The notes: generated by a model not told the origin, from the sequence alone. 64,000 bases of DNA from Petrotoga sp. 9PWA.NaAc.5.4 (GCF_002895485.1 NZ_AZRK01000042.1:1-64000), one strand, 5' to 3'; shown: positions 1 through 9,677, numbered from the stretch's first letter. Numbers and translations are program-made.

Positions 1-1
1 A

Positions 2-109
<108 letters not shown>

Positions 110-113
110 TTCT

Positions 114-149
114 ATTTTTTGTACATTATTATTTTCCATTTTTTGTACA
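114..149 (+). repeat. Terminal direct repeats of the IS21-type element
   Basis: The 12-mer ATTTTTTGTACA occurs twice, at 114-125 and 138-149, just after the IstB stop. IS21-family ends are known to carry multiple short direct repeats, so this is probably the right end of the insertion sequence. The McrB reading frame begins immediately beyond it. Confidence 0.5.
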
Positions 150-156
150 CTATGGT

Positions 157-420
157 ATTGACTTTTACACTTCTGAAATAAATAAAATAACCTTCATTAG
201 AAATTTTGACAAGGTAAGCGCACAATATGGTATAAAATGGAACATAACTATTATACTATATTGGATCAGACCATATTCTTATTTAAGTCTTGACGAGCCA
301 AACAGAGAATATTTATTAAAAGAAGATTCGCTTTATCGTGAAAATATCTTAAACATTTCAAACTTAAAGAATCCCCCTAATGGAAATATTTACTTAGATA
401 TAATAGATGTATTCAAAGAA
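157..420 (+). pseudogene. In-frame upstream remnant of mcrB, cut by the IS21 insertion
   Basis: The McrB frame stays open from about 103 to 420 without an ATG. The translation contains a segment typical of regions preceding McrB AAA+ domains (for example PYSYLSLDEPNREYLL). The gene therefore once began further left and was truncated by the adjacent IS end. Whether translation now restarts at ATG 421, or at a non-canonical start, cannot be told from sequence. Confidence 0.55.
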
Positions 421-1446
421 ATGTTTAAAAATCCTGATAATCCTCATCACAGTTTTCCAGATTTGTCATATGAAGCATTGAAATTGCGGAAAAATAAAAA
501 TAAGGAAACAAACATAAATGAGGACGAAGAATTAACCTTGAAAAAAACTGTACAAGAACTTGACGAAAAATATAAAGAAAGTAAATATGAAAAATATACA
601 AAAGAAGACTTTCTTAAAGAAGTTTTTATGGATGAAAGAAAATACAACACTCTTGTAAATTTATTAAAAATGAAAAAAAATCTCATTTTACAAGGTCCAC
701 CAGGTGTTGGGAAAACTTTCGTTGCAAAAAGACTTGCTTATTCTATTATTGGAGAAAAGGATACTGAAAGAGTAACAATGATTCAATTTCATCAAAGCTA
801 CAGTTACGAAGATTTTATCTTAGGCTATCGCCCAAAAGAAGACGGTTTTGAACTTAAAACAGGACCTTTTTATGAGTTCTGTAAAAAAGCTAGTAATGAT
901 CCTAAAAGAGAATACTTTTTCATAATCGATGAAATAAATAGAGGTAATATAAGCAAGATTCTTGGAGAATTACTTATGCTCATAGAAAAAGATAAAAGAG
1001 GGGAAGAGATTAAATTACTTTATACGGATGAATTATTTACTGTTCCCGAAAATTTGTATATAATAGGAACGATGAATACAGCAGACAGAAGCATTGCAAT
1101 AATTGATTACGCATTAAGAAGAAGATTTTCATTCATTGATCTTAAACCTGCTTTTAAATCAGATACTTTTAAAACTAATATTATAGAAAAAAACAGCAAT
1201 CCTAAATTTAAATCCCTCATTGACAAAATCGAAGAATTGAACGAGGAAATTCGTAAAGAAGACTCTTTAGGCGAAGGATTTCAAATTGGTCATAGCTACT
1301 TTTGCTCTAATGGTGAACCTGTAACAAACGAGTGGTTAGAAAATATTGTTGAATATGAAATAATTCCACTTTTAAAAGAATATTGGTACGATAATTCAGA
1401 AAAATGTAAAAAGTGGGAAGAAGAACTAAAAGGTGTTATTAAATAA
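421..1446 (+). CDS. mcrB: McrB-like AAA+ GTPase of a McrBC restriction system (5'-truncated)
   Basis: McrB is the motor that binds modified DNA and drives the McrC nuclease. The Walker A motif GPPGVGKT is at residues 92-99, Walker B IIDEINRGN at about 168-176, and the family sensor GTMNTADRS at about 216-224, followed by ALRRRFSF. The N-terminal DNA-recognition part is missing because the frame runs upstream into an IS21 end. ATG 421 is only the first in-frame ATG and has no convincing ribosome-binding site. The stop overlaps the mcrC start by one base (TAATG). The AAA+ core looks intact. Inference: the complex may have lost or changed its substrate recognition. Confidence 0.85.
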   Translation: MFKNPDNPHHSFPDLSYEALKLRKNKNKETNINEDEELTLKKTVQELDEKYKESKYEKYTKEDFLKEVFMDERKYNTLVNLLKMKKNLILQGPPGVGKTFVAKRLAYSIIGEKDTERVTMIQFHQSYSYEDFILGYRPKEDGFELKTGPFYEFCKKASNDPKREYFFIIDEINRGNISKILGELLMLIEKDKRGEEIKLLYTDELFTVPENLYIIGTMNTADRSIAIIDYALRRRFSFIDLKPAFKSDTFKTNIIEKNSNPKFKSLIDKIEELNEEIRKEDSLGEGFQIGHSYFCSNGEPVTNEWLENIVEYEIIPLLKEYWYDNSEKCKKWEEELKGVIK

Positions 1447-2492
1447 TGATTAAGATTCAAAATATTTACTACATGTTGTGTTATGCTTTTGAAGTTTTGA
1501 AAAAAGATTCATACAAAAAACTTGAAACTGAGGATTTTGAAAATGCAGCAGATTTATTTGCTGAAATTTTAGCTTTAGGAATTGCTGAACAAATTAAAAA
1601 AGGCATTATCAAAGATTATGAAATTAGAATCGAAGAGACAAGTTATCTAAGAGGAAAAATTGATATCTCTTCTTCTATTAAGCAGCAATCAATGTTACGT
1701 TCAAAAATGGTTTGTGTCTATGACGAGTTTACTGAAAATACTTATCTGAATCAAATTTTAAAAACAACCATGAACTTGTTGATTCGAAATCCTGATGTTG
1801 AAGCAAAACAAAAGCAATCTTTAAAAAAACTGATTTGTTACTTTAACAAAATAGATGAAATAGATCCTTACAAAATACAGTGGTCACGTTTAACTTATCA
1901 CAGAAACAATGCAACGTATGAGATGTTGCTGAATATCTGTTATTTAATTATCAACGGATTACTGATGACAGAAGAAAAAGGAACCAAAAAGTTGGCAAAA
2001 TATTTAGACGATCAGCGCATGAGCAAACTTTTTGAGAAATTTGTTCTCAATTATTATCGTAAACATTATCGAGAACTTGATCCCAGTTCCACCATTATCA
2101 AGTGGGACACAGATAATGAAGACACAGAATTTTTACCGATGATGAAAACTGACGTCATGCTTAAAGGAAAAGAGAGAATTTTAATTATCGATACAAAATA
2201 TTATTCTAAAACCATGCAAAAAAATGTATTATACGACGCTCAAACGATTCGATCGAATAACTTGTATCAAATTTACGCTTACGTAAAAAATGCAGATAAA
2301 ACAAATTCAGGAAACGTAAGTGGTCTACTATTGTATGCCAAAACTGATGAAGATATTGATTTAAATAAAGATTACATCATTGGAGGTAATCGAATAAGCG
2401 TGAAAACTTTGGATTTAAATACAAATTTTAGAGAAATAGAAAAGCAATTAAATAAAATAGTAGAAGAATTAGAACTTTTAAAAAATAGGTAA
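1446..2492 (+). CDS. mcrC: McrC-like 5-methylcytosine restriction nuclease subunit
   Basis: This 348-residue protein matches the McrC family: an N-terminal McrB-binding region (the LRGKIDISSSIKQ stretch near residue 68) and a C-terminal PD-(D/E)xK nuclease. The candidate catalytic residues D236 and D249-T-K251 lie in TDVMLKGKERILIIDTKYY. It starts on the mcrB stop codon, so the pair is translationally coupled. No frameshift or stop is seen. It acts in the cytoplasm on foreign modified DNA together with McrB. Confidence 0.88.
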   Translation: MIKIQNIYYMLCYAFEVLKKDSYKKLETEDFENAADLFAEILALGIAEQIKKGIIKDYEIRIEETSYLRGKIDISSSIKQQSMLRSKMVCVYDEFTENTYLNQILKTTMNLLIRNPDVEAKQKQSLKKLICYFNKIDEIDPYKIQWSRLTYHRNNATYEMLLNICYLIINGLLMTEEKGTKKLAKYLDDQRMSKLFEKFVLNYYRKHYRELDPSSTIIKWDTDNEDTEFLPMMKTDVMLKGKERILIIDTKYYSKTMQKNVLYDAQTIRSNNLYQIYAYVKNADKTNSGNVSGLLLYAKTDEDIDLNKDYIIGGNRISVKTLDLNTNFREIEKQLNKIVEELELLKNR

Positions 2493-2495
2493 TTT

Positions 2496-2819
2496 CTAAA
2501 TTGTTGAAAAAGAGTGATGAAAGATACATTGAAAAAATTGGTTAGAACTGTCATTATCTATAGGCAAATATCCTATCTCATCTATTACAAGAACTTTGCA
2601 TTTTGCAAAATGTTTTAGTCTTGTTTGTAGTCTATTTTCCAATAATGGCTTTTTTAGTTGTGAGATTAAGTCATAGAAATTGATAAAATATGTTGAATAT
2701 ATGTGTTTTGCACATTCTATTACGATTGAAACTGCTAAATGTGTCTTACCTACACTAGGTGTTCCTACAAAAAGTATATTTTCATTGTTCTCCACAAATC
2801 TTAAACTTTTTAAATTCAA
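2496..2819 (-). pseudogene. IstB-like ATPase fragment (IS21 remnant)
   Basis: The fragment keeps an IstB Walker A (GTPSVGKTHLA) and Walker B (VLVIDEIGYLPID). The frame upstream is closed by a TAA only two codons before position 2819, although readable IstB-like sequence continues beyond it. The C-terminal third is replaced by an unrelated ending (FHHSFSTI). It is therefore broken at both ends. It lies convergent with mcrC. Confidence 0.8.
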
Positions 2820-2865
2820 TATCTCTTATAAGGCTGTTTTATCATTCCCTTATTTTTCTCCAAGT

Positions 2866-2893
2866 TTGTATATGGGTAATTGTTTGATATAAT
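2866..2893 (+). promoter_or_regulatory. Possible promoter ahead of the hsd region
   Basis: TTGTAT, a 16-base gap and a perfect TATAAT at 2888-2893 lie upstream of the hsd genes. A short inverted repeat (CCTCTT...AAGAGG, about 2909-2935) follows. The -35 match is moderate, so this is a candidate only. Confidence 0.35.
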
Positions 2894-3049
2894 ATTAAAG
2901 ATAAACACCTCTTGAAAGTATTAGAGTAAAAGAGGGGCGAATAAGCATTTTAGGTAGTTTATAGAAACTGAAATCTTTTCTTTCTAATTAGTTTTATAAA
3001 ATAAAAAATTGTTTGATGAGCAATTATTTAGAAGAGGGGAAATATATAG

Positions 3050-3343
3050 ATGGCAAAAAAAAGCAAGAATAATGTAAATCAAGAAAAGCCTCTTGAGAAG
3101 CAGCTTTGGAAGGCTGCCGACAAGCTGCGAAAGAACATTGATGCTGCGGAATACAAACACAAGGACACAAAAGAAAAAGAAAATCCATCGCTTAAAGGAG
3201 TCTTGCCCAAGTTATATGCCCGCGGCAACCTCGGCCCAACAAGCCTTGGCGGATTAAACGATGGTTCGTTTTTAAATGATGTCCATAAAGACCTAAAAGC
3301 AGTTATGCAGGGAAGGGGGAGGTTAAACTATGCAGGGAAATGA
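3050..3343 (+). pseudogene. Internally deleted HsdM remnant
   Basis: Residues 1-42 match the N-terminus of one HsdM subtype (EKPLEKQLWKAADKLRKNID). The frame then jumps directly to KENPSLKGVLPKLYARGNLG, which in intact proteins lies well over 100 residues further on. The methyltransferase motifs are absent. The remnant ends inside the start of the intact hsdM, which it overlaps by 14 bases. It keeps a ribosome-binding site (GAGGGGAAA) and may still be translated. Inference: the 5' scar of a replaced type I system. Confidence 0.75.
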
Positions 3344-4865
3344 ACTTGACGTAAAAACGTTGGAAAACTGGTTATGGGAAGCTGCCTGTAAAATTAGGGG
3401 TCCCATCGATGCTCCTAAGTATAAAGATTACATTCTGCCCCTTGTATTTTTAAAAAGGCTCTCGGATGTATTCGATGATGAAATAAATAGACTCTCCCAA
3501 AAGTACGGCTCAAGGGAGATTGTTGAACAGTTATTAGCCCAGGACCACAACCTCGTCCGTTTTTATCTCCCTAAAAAGACCAGGTGGGAGGAAATTGCCA
3601 AACAGACCACCAATGTTGGAGAATATCTAACCGATGCTGTTCGCACCATCGCCAGAGAAAATTCCAAACTTCAGGGCGTTGTGGATGCAGTAGATTTTAA
3701 TGCCACTGCTGCAGGACAGAGAATTATCAGCGATGATAGATTAAAAGAGCTCATAGATGTTTTAGGTAGATACCGACTGGGCTTAGATGATGTAGATGCT
3801 GACATTTTAGGGCGGGCTTATGAATATCTATTGCGGAAGTTCGCTGAGGGTTCTGGACAAAGCGCCGGAGAATTTTACACCCCCGGAGAAGTTGCTATAT
3901 TGATGTCTTACATACTGAACCCCGAGCCCGGGGATGAAATATATGATCCCTGCTGTGGCTCGGGAGGTTTACTGATAAAATCTCATTTGCGGTTTAAAGA
4001 GAAATATGGAGGGGATTCTTCTCTTGAACCTCTAAAATTTTATGGCCAAGAGATACTACATTCCACATTTGCCATAGCCAAGATGAATACTTTTATTCAC
4101 GATATGGAAGCTCATATTGCTCTCGGGGATACAATGAATAGGCCTGCATTTTTAACGCCAGAAGGGTCGCTCAGAAAATTCGACCTCGTTACTGCCAACC
4201 CGATGTGGAACCAGAATTTTCCTCCCTCTACTTATGAGAATGACCCATACAATCGCTTCATTTTTGGTTATCCTCCTTCCAGCAGTGCAGACTGGGGCTG
4301 GATTCAGCATATGTTTGCATCTTTGAATGAAAAAGGTAAAATGGCGGTAGTAATCGATACCGGTGCAGTTTCCCGGGGTAGCGGGAATGTGGGAAAGAAT
4401 AGGGAAAGGGATATAAGAAAGGAGTTTGTCGAAGGAGATTTTGTAGAAGCTGTTTTATTGCTGCCAGAAAATCTGTTTTATAACACAACCGCACCAGGAG
4501 TTATCATAGTAATTAACAAATCTAAGCGAGACGAGAGAAAAGGGCAGATATTGCTCATCAACGCTTCTAAACTGTTTAAAAAAGGTAGACCCAAAAATTA
4601 CTTCCCCGATGAGAACATAAAGCAAATTTCTGATATATATCTTAACTGGATAGAGGAAGAAGGTATAAGCAAAATCATCACCCGAGAAGAGGCAGCCAGA
4701 AATGATTATAACTTGAGTCCTTCTCGCTATGTTGCTCAAAATGGTGAAGATGATACCCTACCTTTAGAAGATGCCATTGTCCAGTTAAAAGAGGCAGAAG
4801 AAGAAAGAGCAAAAGCAGATGCCCAACTAAAGGAAATACTAAAAGGGTTGGGGGTGGAGCTTTAA
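3330..4865 (+). CDS. hsdM: Type I restriction-modification methyltransferase subunit HsdM
   Basis: This is the N6-adenine methyltransferase subunit of a type I system. An HsdM N-terminal helical domain (residues 1-150) is followed by the EFYTP motif (181-185), the SAM-binding motif DPCCGSGG (206-213) and motif IV NPMW (290-293), where NPPF/NPPY is commoner. The ATG at 3330 has a good AAGGGGGAGG site. The last codon overlaps the hsdS start (TAATG). The codons look more G+C-rich than in the surrounding genes, which suggests horizontal acquisition. It should work as HsdM2HsdS, protecting host DNA. Confidence 0.93.
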   Translation: MQGNELDVKTLENWLWEAACKIRGPIDAPKYKDYILPLVFLKRLSDVFDDEINRLSQKYGSREIVEQLLAQDHNLVRFYLPKKTRWEEIAKQTTNVGEYLTDAVRTIARENSKLQGVVDAVDFNATAAGQRIISDDRLKELIDVLGRYRLGLDDVDADILGRAYEYLLRKFAEGSGQSAGEFYTPGEVAILMSYILNPEPGDEIYDPCCGSGGLLIKSHLRFKEKYGGDSSLEPLKFYGQEILHSTFAIAKMNTFIHDMEAHIALGDTMNRPAFLTPEGSLRKFDLVTANPMWNQNFPPSTYENDPYNRFIFGYPPSSSADWGWIQHMFASLNEKGKMAVVIDTGAVSRGSGNVGKNRERDIRKEFVEGDFVEAVLLLPENLFYNTTAPGVIIVINKSKRDERKGQILLINASKLFKKGRPKNYFPDENIKQISDIYLNWIEEEGISKIITREEAARNDYNLSPSRYVAQNGEDDTLPLEDAIVQLKEAEEERAKADAQLKEILKGLGVEL

Positions 4866-6172
4866 TGTATGAGCTAAAGGGAGGCCTACCAGAAGACTTC
4901 AAAATGACAGAACTCGGACCACTACCAGAGGAGTGGGAAGTGGTGAAGCTGGGAGATGCCATAGAAGAATTAAAAGAAAAGAATAAAAGTAACGTGGATC
5001 TCAAAGTGTTTACTGTTTCAAATATGGAAGGTTTTGTTCTTTCTGATAGGTTTTTTGGAAAGCGAGTTTATAGCAAAGACACGGATAACTACAAAATAGT
5101 TCGGCAGGGTTATTTTGCCTATAATCCTTATAGGATCAATGTAGGCTCTATTGGACTGTTCAAGGAAATAATAGGGTTGGTTAGTCCTGCGTATGTGGTT
5201 TTTAAAGTCAAAAGAACAGATTGCTTGCATCCTGAATTTCTCTTTAGACTTTTGAAAAGTCCATTTTACATGTCTGAAATACAAAGAATTGCGATGTCTA
5301 GAGGAAGCGTGAGAAGAAGTTTATCCTATAGAGATTTATCGGACTTCAAAATTCCTCTTCCTCCTCTTTCTGAGCAGGAAAAAATTGCCGCTGTTCTCTC
5401 CGCTGTTCAAGAGGCAAAAGAGAAAACAGAGGCAGTGATAAGAGCCACCAAGGAATTCAAAAAATCGATGATGAGCTACCTCTTCACCTATGGTCCTGTG
5501 GCACTACCGGATGCAGAAAATGTACCACTCAAGGAGACAGAAGTAGGTATGATACCGGAGGAGTGGGAAGTGGTAAGGCTGGGAGATGTTGCTAATAAAT
5601 CATATAGTGGAGGTACTCCCTCTACATCAAAAGAAGAATATTGGAATGGCAGCATACCTTGGACTACATCAGCAATAATCGGAGAAGAGGACGTATTTCT
5701 TGATAAATTTCAAAAGACAATTACCAAAAGTGGATTAGAATCTTCTTCAACGAAGATTACACCTAGGAATACTCTTTTAGTTGGAACTCGTGTGGGCGTA
5801 GGAAAGGCTGTTATTACTAGATTAGATGTTGCCATAAATCAAGATCTTACGGCTATTGAACTTAACACACAACGCATGTTACCTGTGTTTATAGCATACT
5901 TTTTTAAAATAGAAGGTATTCAAAAATGGTTTGAAAACAATAAGCGGGGGGCGACTATCAAAGGAATACCGAGAAAAGATCTGCTGAACATTTTAATTCC
6001 TCTTCCTCCTCTCCCCGTTCAACAAAAGATTGCCTCGATTCTATCTGCTATCGACCGGAAGATTGAAGCAGAGGAGGATAAAAAGAAAGCCCTGGAGGAC
6101 TTGTTTAAGACTCTTTTGCATAACCTTATGACTGCTAAGATAAGAGTCAATAACCTGGAGGTGGGAGCATGA
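4865..6172 (+). CDS. hsdS: Type I restriction-modification specificity subunit HsdS
   Basis: Two target-recognition half-domains are arranged in tandem. Each opens with a near-identical block (PLPEEWEVVKLGD near residue 18 and MIPEEWEVVRLGD near residue 229). Each closes with a conserved helical spacer (PLPPLSEQEKIAAVLSA and PLPPLPVQQKIASILSA). This symmetry is diagnostic of HsdS, which sets the bipartite DNA target. The two recognition domains differ, so the target should be asymmetric. The gene overlaps hsdM by one base and hsdR by four (ATGA). Confidence 0.93.
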   Translation: MYELKGGLPEDFKMTELGPLPEEWEVVKLGDAIEELKEKNKSNVDLKVFTVSNMEGFVLSDRFFGKRVYSKDTDNYKIVRQGYFAYNPYRINVGSIGLFKEIIGLVSPAYVVFKVKRTDCLHPEFLFRLLKSPFYMSEIQRIAMSRGSVRRSLSYRDLSDFKIPLPPLSEQEKIAAVLSAVQEAKEKTEAVIRATKEFKKSMMSYLFTYGPVALPDAENVPLKETEVGMIPEEWEVVRLGDVANKSYSGGTPSTSKEEYWNGSIPWTTSAIIGEEDVFLDKFQKTITKSGLESSSTKITPRNTLLVGTRVGVGKAVITRLDVAINQDLTAIELNTQRMLPVFIAYFFKIEGIQKWFENNKRGATIKGIPRKDLLNILIPLPPLPVQQKIASILSAIDRKIEAEEDKKKALEDLFKTLLHNLMTAKIRVNNLEVGA

Positions 6173-9120
6173 GTTCATTGGGAGGGGAAAGATATGCCGT
6201 TCAGAACCCTATCATTAACTATGTAAAAGAGCAATCGGCAGAATATATTTCCGAGGATGGAAACAAAATATTCATAAAGCTGGGATGGGAATATGTCAGC
6301 CCTAATGAAGCATTAAGGTTGAGAGGTGGCAAGACGGGTCTCGTATTCAAGGAGATATTCATCAATCAGATGCAAAGACTCAACCCTAGTTTTATGGACC
6401 ATCTTCTTGCCGAAGAGGTAATTAAAAAGCTGGAAACTGTTCCACCCAACATTGAAGGTAATTTTACCGTCTGGAAATATCTCAAAGGCTTAGGAACGAT
6501 ATTCGTTCCTGGTGAAAAGCGGGAGAGAAACATAAAATTTCTGGATACCGAAGACATAGACCGGAACACTTTTCACGTAACCGATGAGTTCGAATTTACC
6601 AACGGGATTAAGACTATCAGGCCGGATATTGTTTTCCTCGTAAACGGTGTCCCTCTTTTGTTCATCGAAACAAAAGCCGCTTATAAGATAGGAGGGATAA
6701 GCGAAGCTTTAGAACAGGTGAAAAGATATCACAGAGAATGTCCTGAGCTTCTGGCTGTTCTCCAGGTTTATGCTCTGACTCACATCTTGAAGTATTACTA
6801 TAGCGGCACCTGGAACACCTCTGAGAAACTCCTCTTTAACTGGAAAGAAGAAGTTAGTGGCGACTTTGAAAGCCTGGTTAAAACATTTTTAGATAGAGAA
6901 AGAGTGGTTAAACTTCTTGTGGATTTCCTAATGTTTACCAAGCAGGATGATGAACGCAAAAAAGTTATTTTAAGGCCCCACCAGATGAGAGCAGTTAATA
7001 AAATAGTGGAAAGAGCAGAAGATTCAACCAAGAAAAGAGGCCTGATATGGCATACCCAGGGTTCAGGTAAGACATACACGATGATAGTGGCTGCCCAAAA
7101 GATAATAGAAAACCCTATTTTTGAGAATCCAACAGTTATTATGCTTGTAGATAGGAATGAGCTGGAAAGTCAGCTCTTTGGAAATCTTGCTGCTCTCGGC
7201 ATTGAAAATGTGGAGGTTGCAGAGAATAAAAAGCATCTGCAAAATCTGCTTTCTCGAGATAGAAGAGGCTTGATTGTTACAATGATTCATAAATTTGAGG
7301 ATATGCCTGAAAATATAAATCTTCGAAAGAATATTTTTGTCTTGGTAGACGAGGCACACAGGACTACGGGTGGGAAACTGGGTAATTTTTTGATGGGCGC
7401 GATTCCCAATGCCACGTATATTGGTTTCACAGGCACTCCTATTGATAAAACCAGTTATGGTAGAGGAACATTTATCACCTTTGGTAGAGACGACCCACCC
7501 AAAGGATACCTCGATAAATACAGTATTGCCGAGTCTATAGAAGATGGTACCACTGTTCCTCTATATTACACCCTTGCCCCTAATGAGCTTCAGGTTGATA
7601 AAGAATTGCTGGAAAAAGAATTCCTCGACCTGGCTGAGGCTGAAGGAATGAGCGATATTGAGGAACTAAACAAAGTGCTGGATAAGGCAGTAACCCTCAA
7701 AAATATGCTCAAAAATAGAGAAAGAGTTGAAAAAGTCACCAGGTATATCGTTGATCATTATCAGAACTATATTGAGCCTATGGGATATAAAGCCTTTTTG
7801 GTTGCTGTAGATAGAGAAGCCTGTGCTCTATACAAAGAAGAACTGGACAAATATTTACCACCCGATTATTCCAAAGTTGTTTACAGTCCCTCTTATAATG
7901 ACCCACCTGAACTTTCCAGATACCGTATTTCAGAAATTGAAGAGAAAAGGATAAGAAATGCTTTTAGAAAGCCTGATGAGCTACCGAAAATATTGATTGT
8001 GACAGAAAAACTGCTTACCGGTTTTGATGCGCCGATTCTCTATTGTATGTATTTGGATAAGCCAATGAGAGACCATGTCCTTTTACAGGCTATCGCAAGA
8101 GTAAACAGGCCTTATGAAGATGATGAAGGAAGAAAAAAGTCCTCCGGATTTGTCCTCGACTTTGTCGGTATTTTTGACAACCTTGAAAAAGCTCTGGCTT
8201 TTGACTCTCAAGATATCGAGGGAATTGTCCAGGATATTGAGGTTTTAAAGAAGAGATTTGAGGAGGAAATGAAAAAGGCCAGAGAGGAACACCTTACTCT
8301 TATCAAAGGAAAAACTCCCGATAAGGCATTTGAAGCAGTGTTGGAACACTTCAGAGATGAAGAGAAGAGAAAGGAATTTTATAAATTCTTCAAAGAGTTA
8401 TCTGCTATTTATGAGATTATTTCACCGGATGCTTTTTTAAGACCCTATGCAAACGACTATGAAACACTTTCCAGGATGTATAAAAGTCTTATAGAAAACT
8501 ATGAGCGGGGGATTCCTATAGACAGAGAATTTACTCGAAAGACTGCTATTCTCGTTCAGGAGCATACCGGAAGCGGCGTAATTGGACCTACGCTGGATAT
8601 CTGTGAAATAGACGAAGAAACTCTGAGAAGAATTGAAAAAAGTAAAGCCTCTGACACAGAAAAGATATTCAACCTGATAAAGAGCATTGCCCTCACGGTT
8701 GAAAAAAAAGGAGACCAATCCCCTTATTTGATTTCTATTGCTGAGAAAGCTGAGTTGATAACCAAGCTGTATGAGAGCAGGCAAAAAAATACCCAGGAAA
8801 CACTTGATGAGCTGAAGAAAATAATTGATGAAATCAACTCTGCTCAGAAGGAACAAGCGGAAAAAGGTATGTCTGTTGATATTTTCACCATTTACTGGAT
8901 GTTGAAAGAAAAAGGTTTCCGAGACGCTGAGACAATGGCCAATCAAATGAAAGAAGTACTTGAAAAGTATCCCCACTGGCAAAAAAGTGAAAAATACGAA
9001 AGAGAAGTCCGGTCTAAACTCTATGAAGTTATATTAAATTTATGCCCGACAGATATTCCCAAAGCCATAGAGGTGGTTCAGAACATAATGGATATACTTA
9101 AAGCAGGTGGTACAGAATGA
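6169..9120 (+). CDS. hsdR: Type I restriction endonuclease/translocase subunit HsdR
   Basis: This 983-residue motor-nuclease has an N-terminal PD-(D/E)xK nuclease domain (RPDIVFLVNG...LLFIETKAA near residue 155). SF2 translocase motifs follow: Walker A TQGSGKT near 297, DEAH near 394, GFTGTP, and a C-terminal helicase lobe with LLTGFDAP and QAIARVNRP. It should cut DNA after ATP-driven translocation when HsdM/HsdS meet unmodified sites. It overlaps its neighbours by four bases on both sides, so the operon is tightly coupled. No internal stop is visible. Confidence 0.94.
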   Translation: MSSLGGERYAVQNPIINYVKEQSAEYISEDGNKIFIKLGWEYVSPNEALRLRGGKTGLVFKEIFINQMQRLNPSFMDHLLAEEVIKKLETVPPNIEGNFTVWKYLKGLGTIFVPGEKRERNIKFLDTEDIDRNTFHVTDEFEFTNGIKTIRPDIVFLVNGVPLLFIETKAAYKIGGISEALEQVKRYHRECPELLAVLQVYALTHILKYYYSGTWNTSEKLLFNWKEEVSGDFESLVKTFLDRERVVKLLVDFLMFTKQDDERKKVILRPHQMRAVNKIVERAEDSTKKRGLIWHTQGSGKTYTMIVAAQKIIENPIFENPTVIMLVDRNELESQLFGNLAALGIENVEVAENKKHLQNLLSRDRRGLIVTMIHKFEDMPENINLRKNIFVLVDEAHRTTGGKLGNFLMGAIPNATYIGFTGTPIDKTSYGRGTFITFGRDDPPKGYLDKYSIAESIEDGTTVPLYYTLAPNELQVDKELLEKEFLDLAEAEGMSDIEELNKVLDKAVTLKNMLKNRERVEKVTRYIVDHYQNYIEPMGYKAFLVAVDREACALYKEELDKYLPPDYSKVVYSPSYNDPPELSRYRISEIEEKRIRNAFRKPDELPKILIVTEKLLTGFDAPILYCMYLDKPMRDHVLLQAIARVNRPYEDDEGRKKSSGFVLDFVGIFDNLEKALAFDSQDIEGIVQDIEVLKKRFEEEMKKAREEHLTLIKGKTPDKAFEAVLEHFRDEEKRKEFYKFFKELSAIYEIISPDAFLRPYANDYETLSRMYKSLIENYERGIPIDREFTRKTAILVQEHTGSGVIGPTLDICEIDEETLRRIEKSKASDTEKIFNLIKSIALTVEKKGDQSPYLISIAEKAELITKLYESRQKNTQETLDELKKIIDEINSAQKEQAEKGMSVDIFTIYWMLKEKGFRDAETMANQMKEVLEKYPHWQKSEKYEREVRSKLYEVILNLCPTDIPKAIEVVQNIMDILKAGGTE

Positions 9121-9425
9121 TAGCTCCCGAAGAATTTAAAAAAGATGTTTTAATGTTAGCTAAAGAGGTGAGAGTTAACCCCCGAGAAATCCATATTCAG
9201 ACGATGAAAAGAAAATGGGCTAGTTGCTCAAGTAGAGGTAGATTAACTTTCGATAAATCCTTATTGAATGAACCTAAACAAGTAAGATTCAAAGTGATTT
9301 TACATGAACTCCTTCATCTAAAATATCCCAATCACGGCAAAATGTTCAACTCTCTATTAGATACATATCTGCAAGCAAGCATCAACTCAAATAACGGAGG
9401 AGAAACTGAGCCTCCAGTTGCTTAG
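9117..9425 (+). CDS. YgjP/SprT-like zinc metallopeptidase domain protein
   Basis: A 102-residue protein with the zinc motif HELLH at about residues 63-67, followed by the downstream His of LKYPNHGKMF. It is preceded by the family stretch MKRKWASCSSRGRLTF. This is the YgjP-like (DUF45) metallopeptidase fold. Its start overlaps the hsdR stop by four bases, so it is the fourth cistron of the type I operon. Such small proteases are known neighbours of type I systems; a role in processing or removing HsdR is inference. Confidence 0.8.
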   Translation: MIAPEEFKKDVLMLAKEVRVNPREIHIQTMKRKWASCSSRGRLTFDKSLLNEPKQVRFKVILHELLHLKYPNHGKMFNSLLDTYLQASINSNNGGETEPPVA

Positions 9426-9464
9426 CAAAAATAAGTGCAAGAAATTTGGGAATTAAAATGTTGA

Positions 9465-9677
9465 GTCTTAAGAACTATTAAGAAAGAGTTGGTAGCAGGG
9501 GTCAGCAATTGCGCATCCATTGATTGGACCATAAAAGAGAGTGCCAGAGCCAAGTTAAGAGTAGCGGTAAAAAGGACTTTGAGGAGGTATGATTACCCGC
9601 TCGACATGCAAAAGTTAGCTACCGAAACCTTTATCAAGCAGGTAGAAATGATTGTAGATGAGTTAGTTCTGTCTTAG
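9465..9677 (+). pseudogene. C-terminal fragment of a second HsdR (DUF3387-type tail)
   Basis: The frame opens after a TGA at 9462 and reads a conserved HsdR C-terminus (SIDWTIKESARAKLRVAVKR, then ATETFIKQVEMI). This differs from the tail of the intact hsdR upstream. Only about 70 residues remain, and nothing else of that HsdR is present. Together with the hsdM scrap at 3050-3343 it brackets the intact operon. Confidence 0.7.

Noticed and set aside
8437-8982. 181-codon open frame on the minus strand inside hsdR
   Set aside because: It lies opposite a well-supported hsdR coding region, has no ribosome site and no family match.
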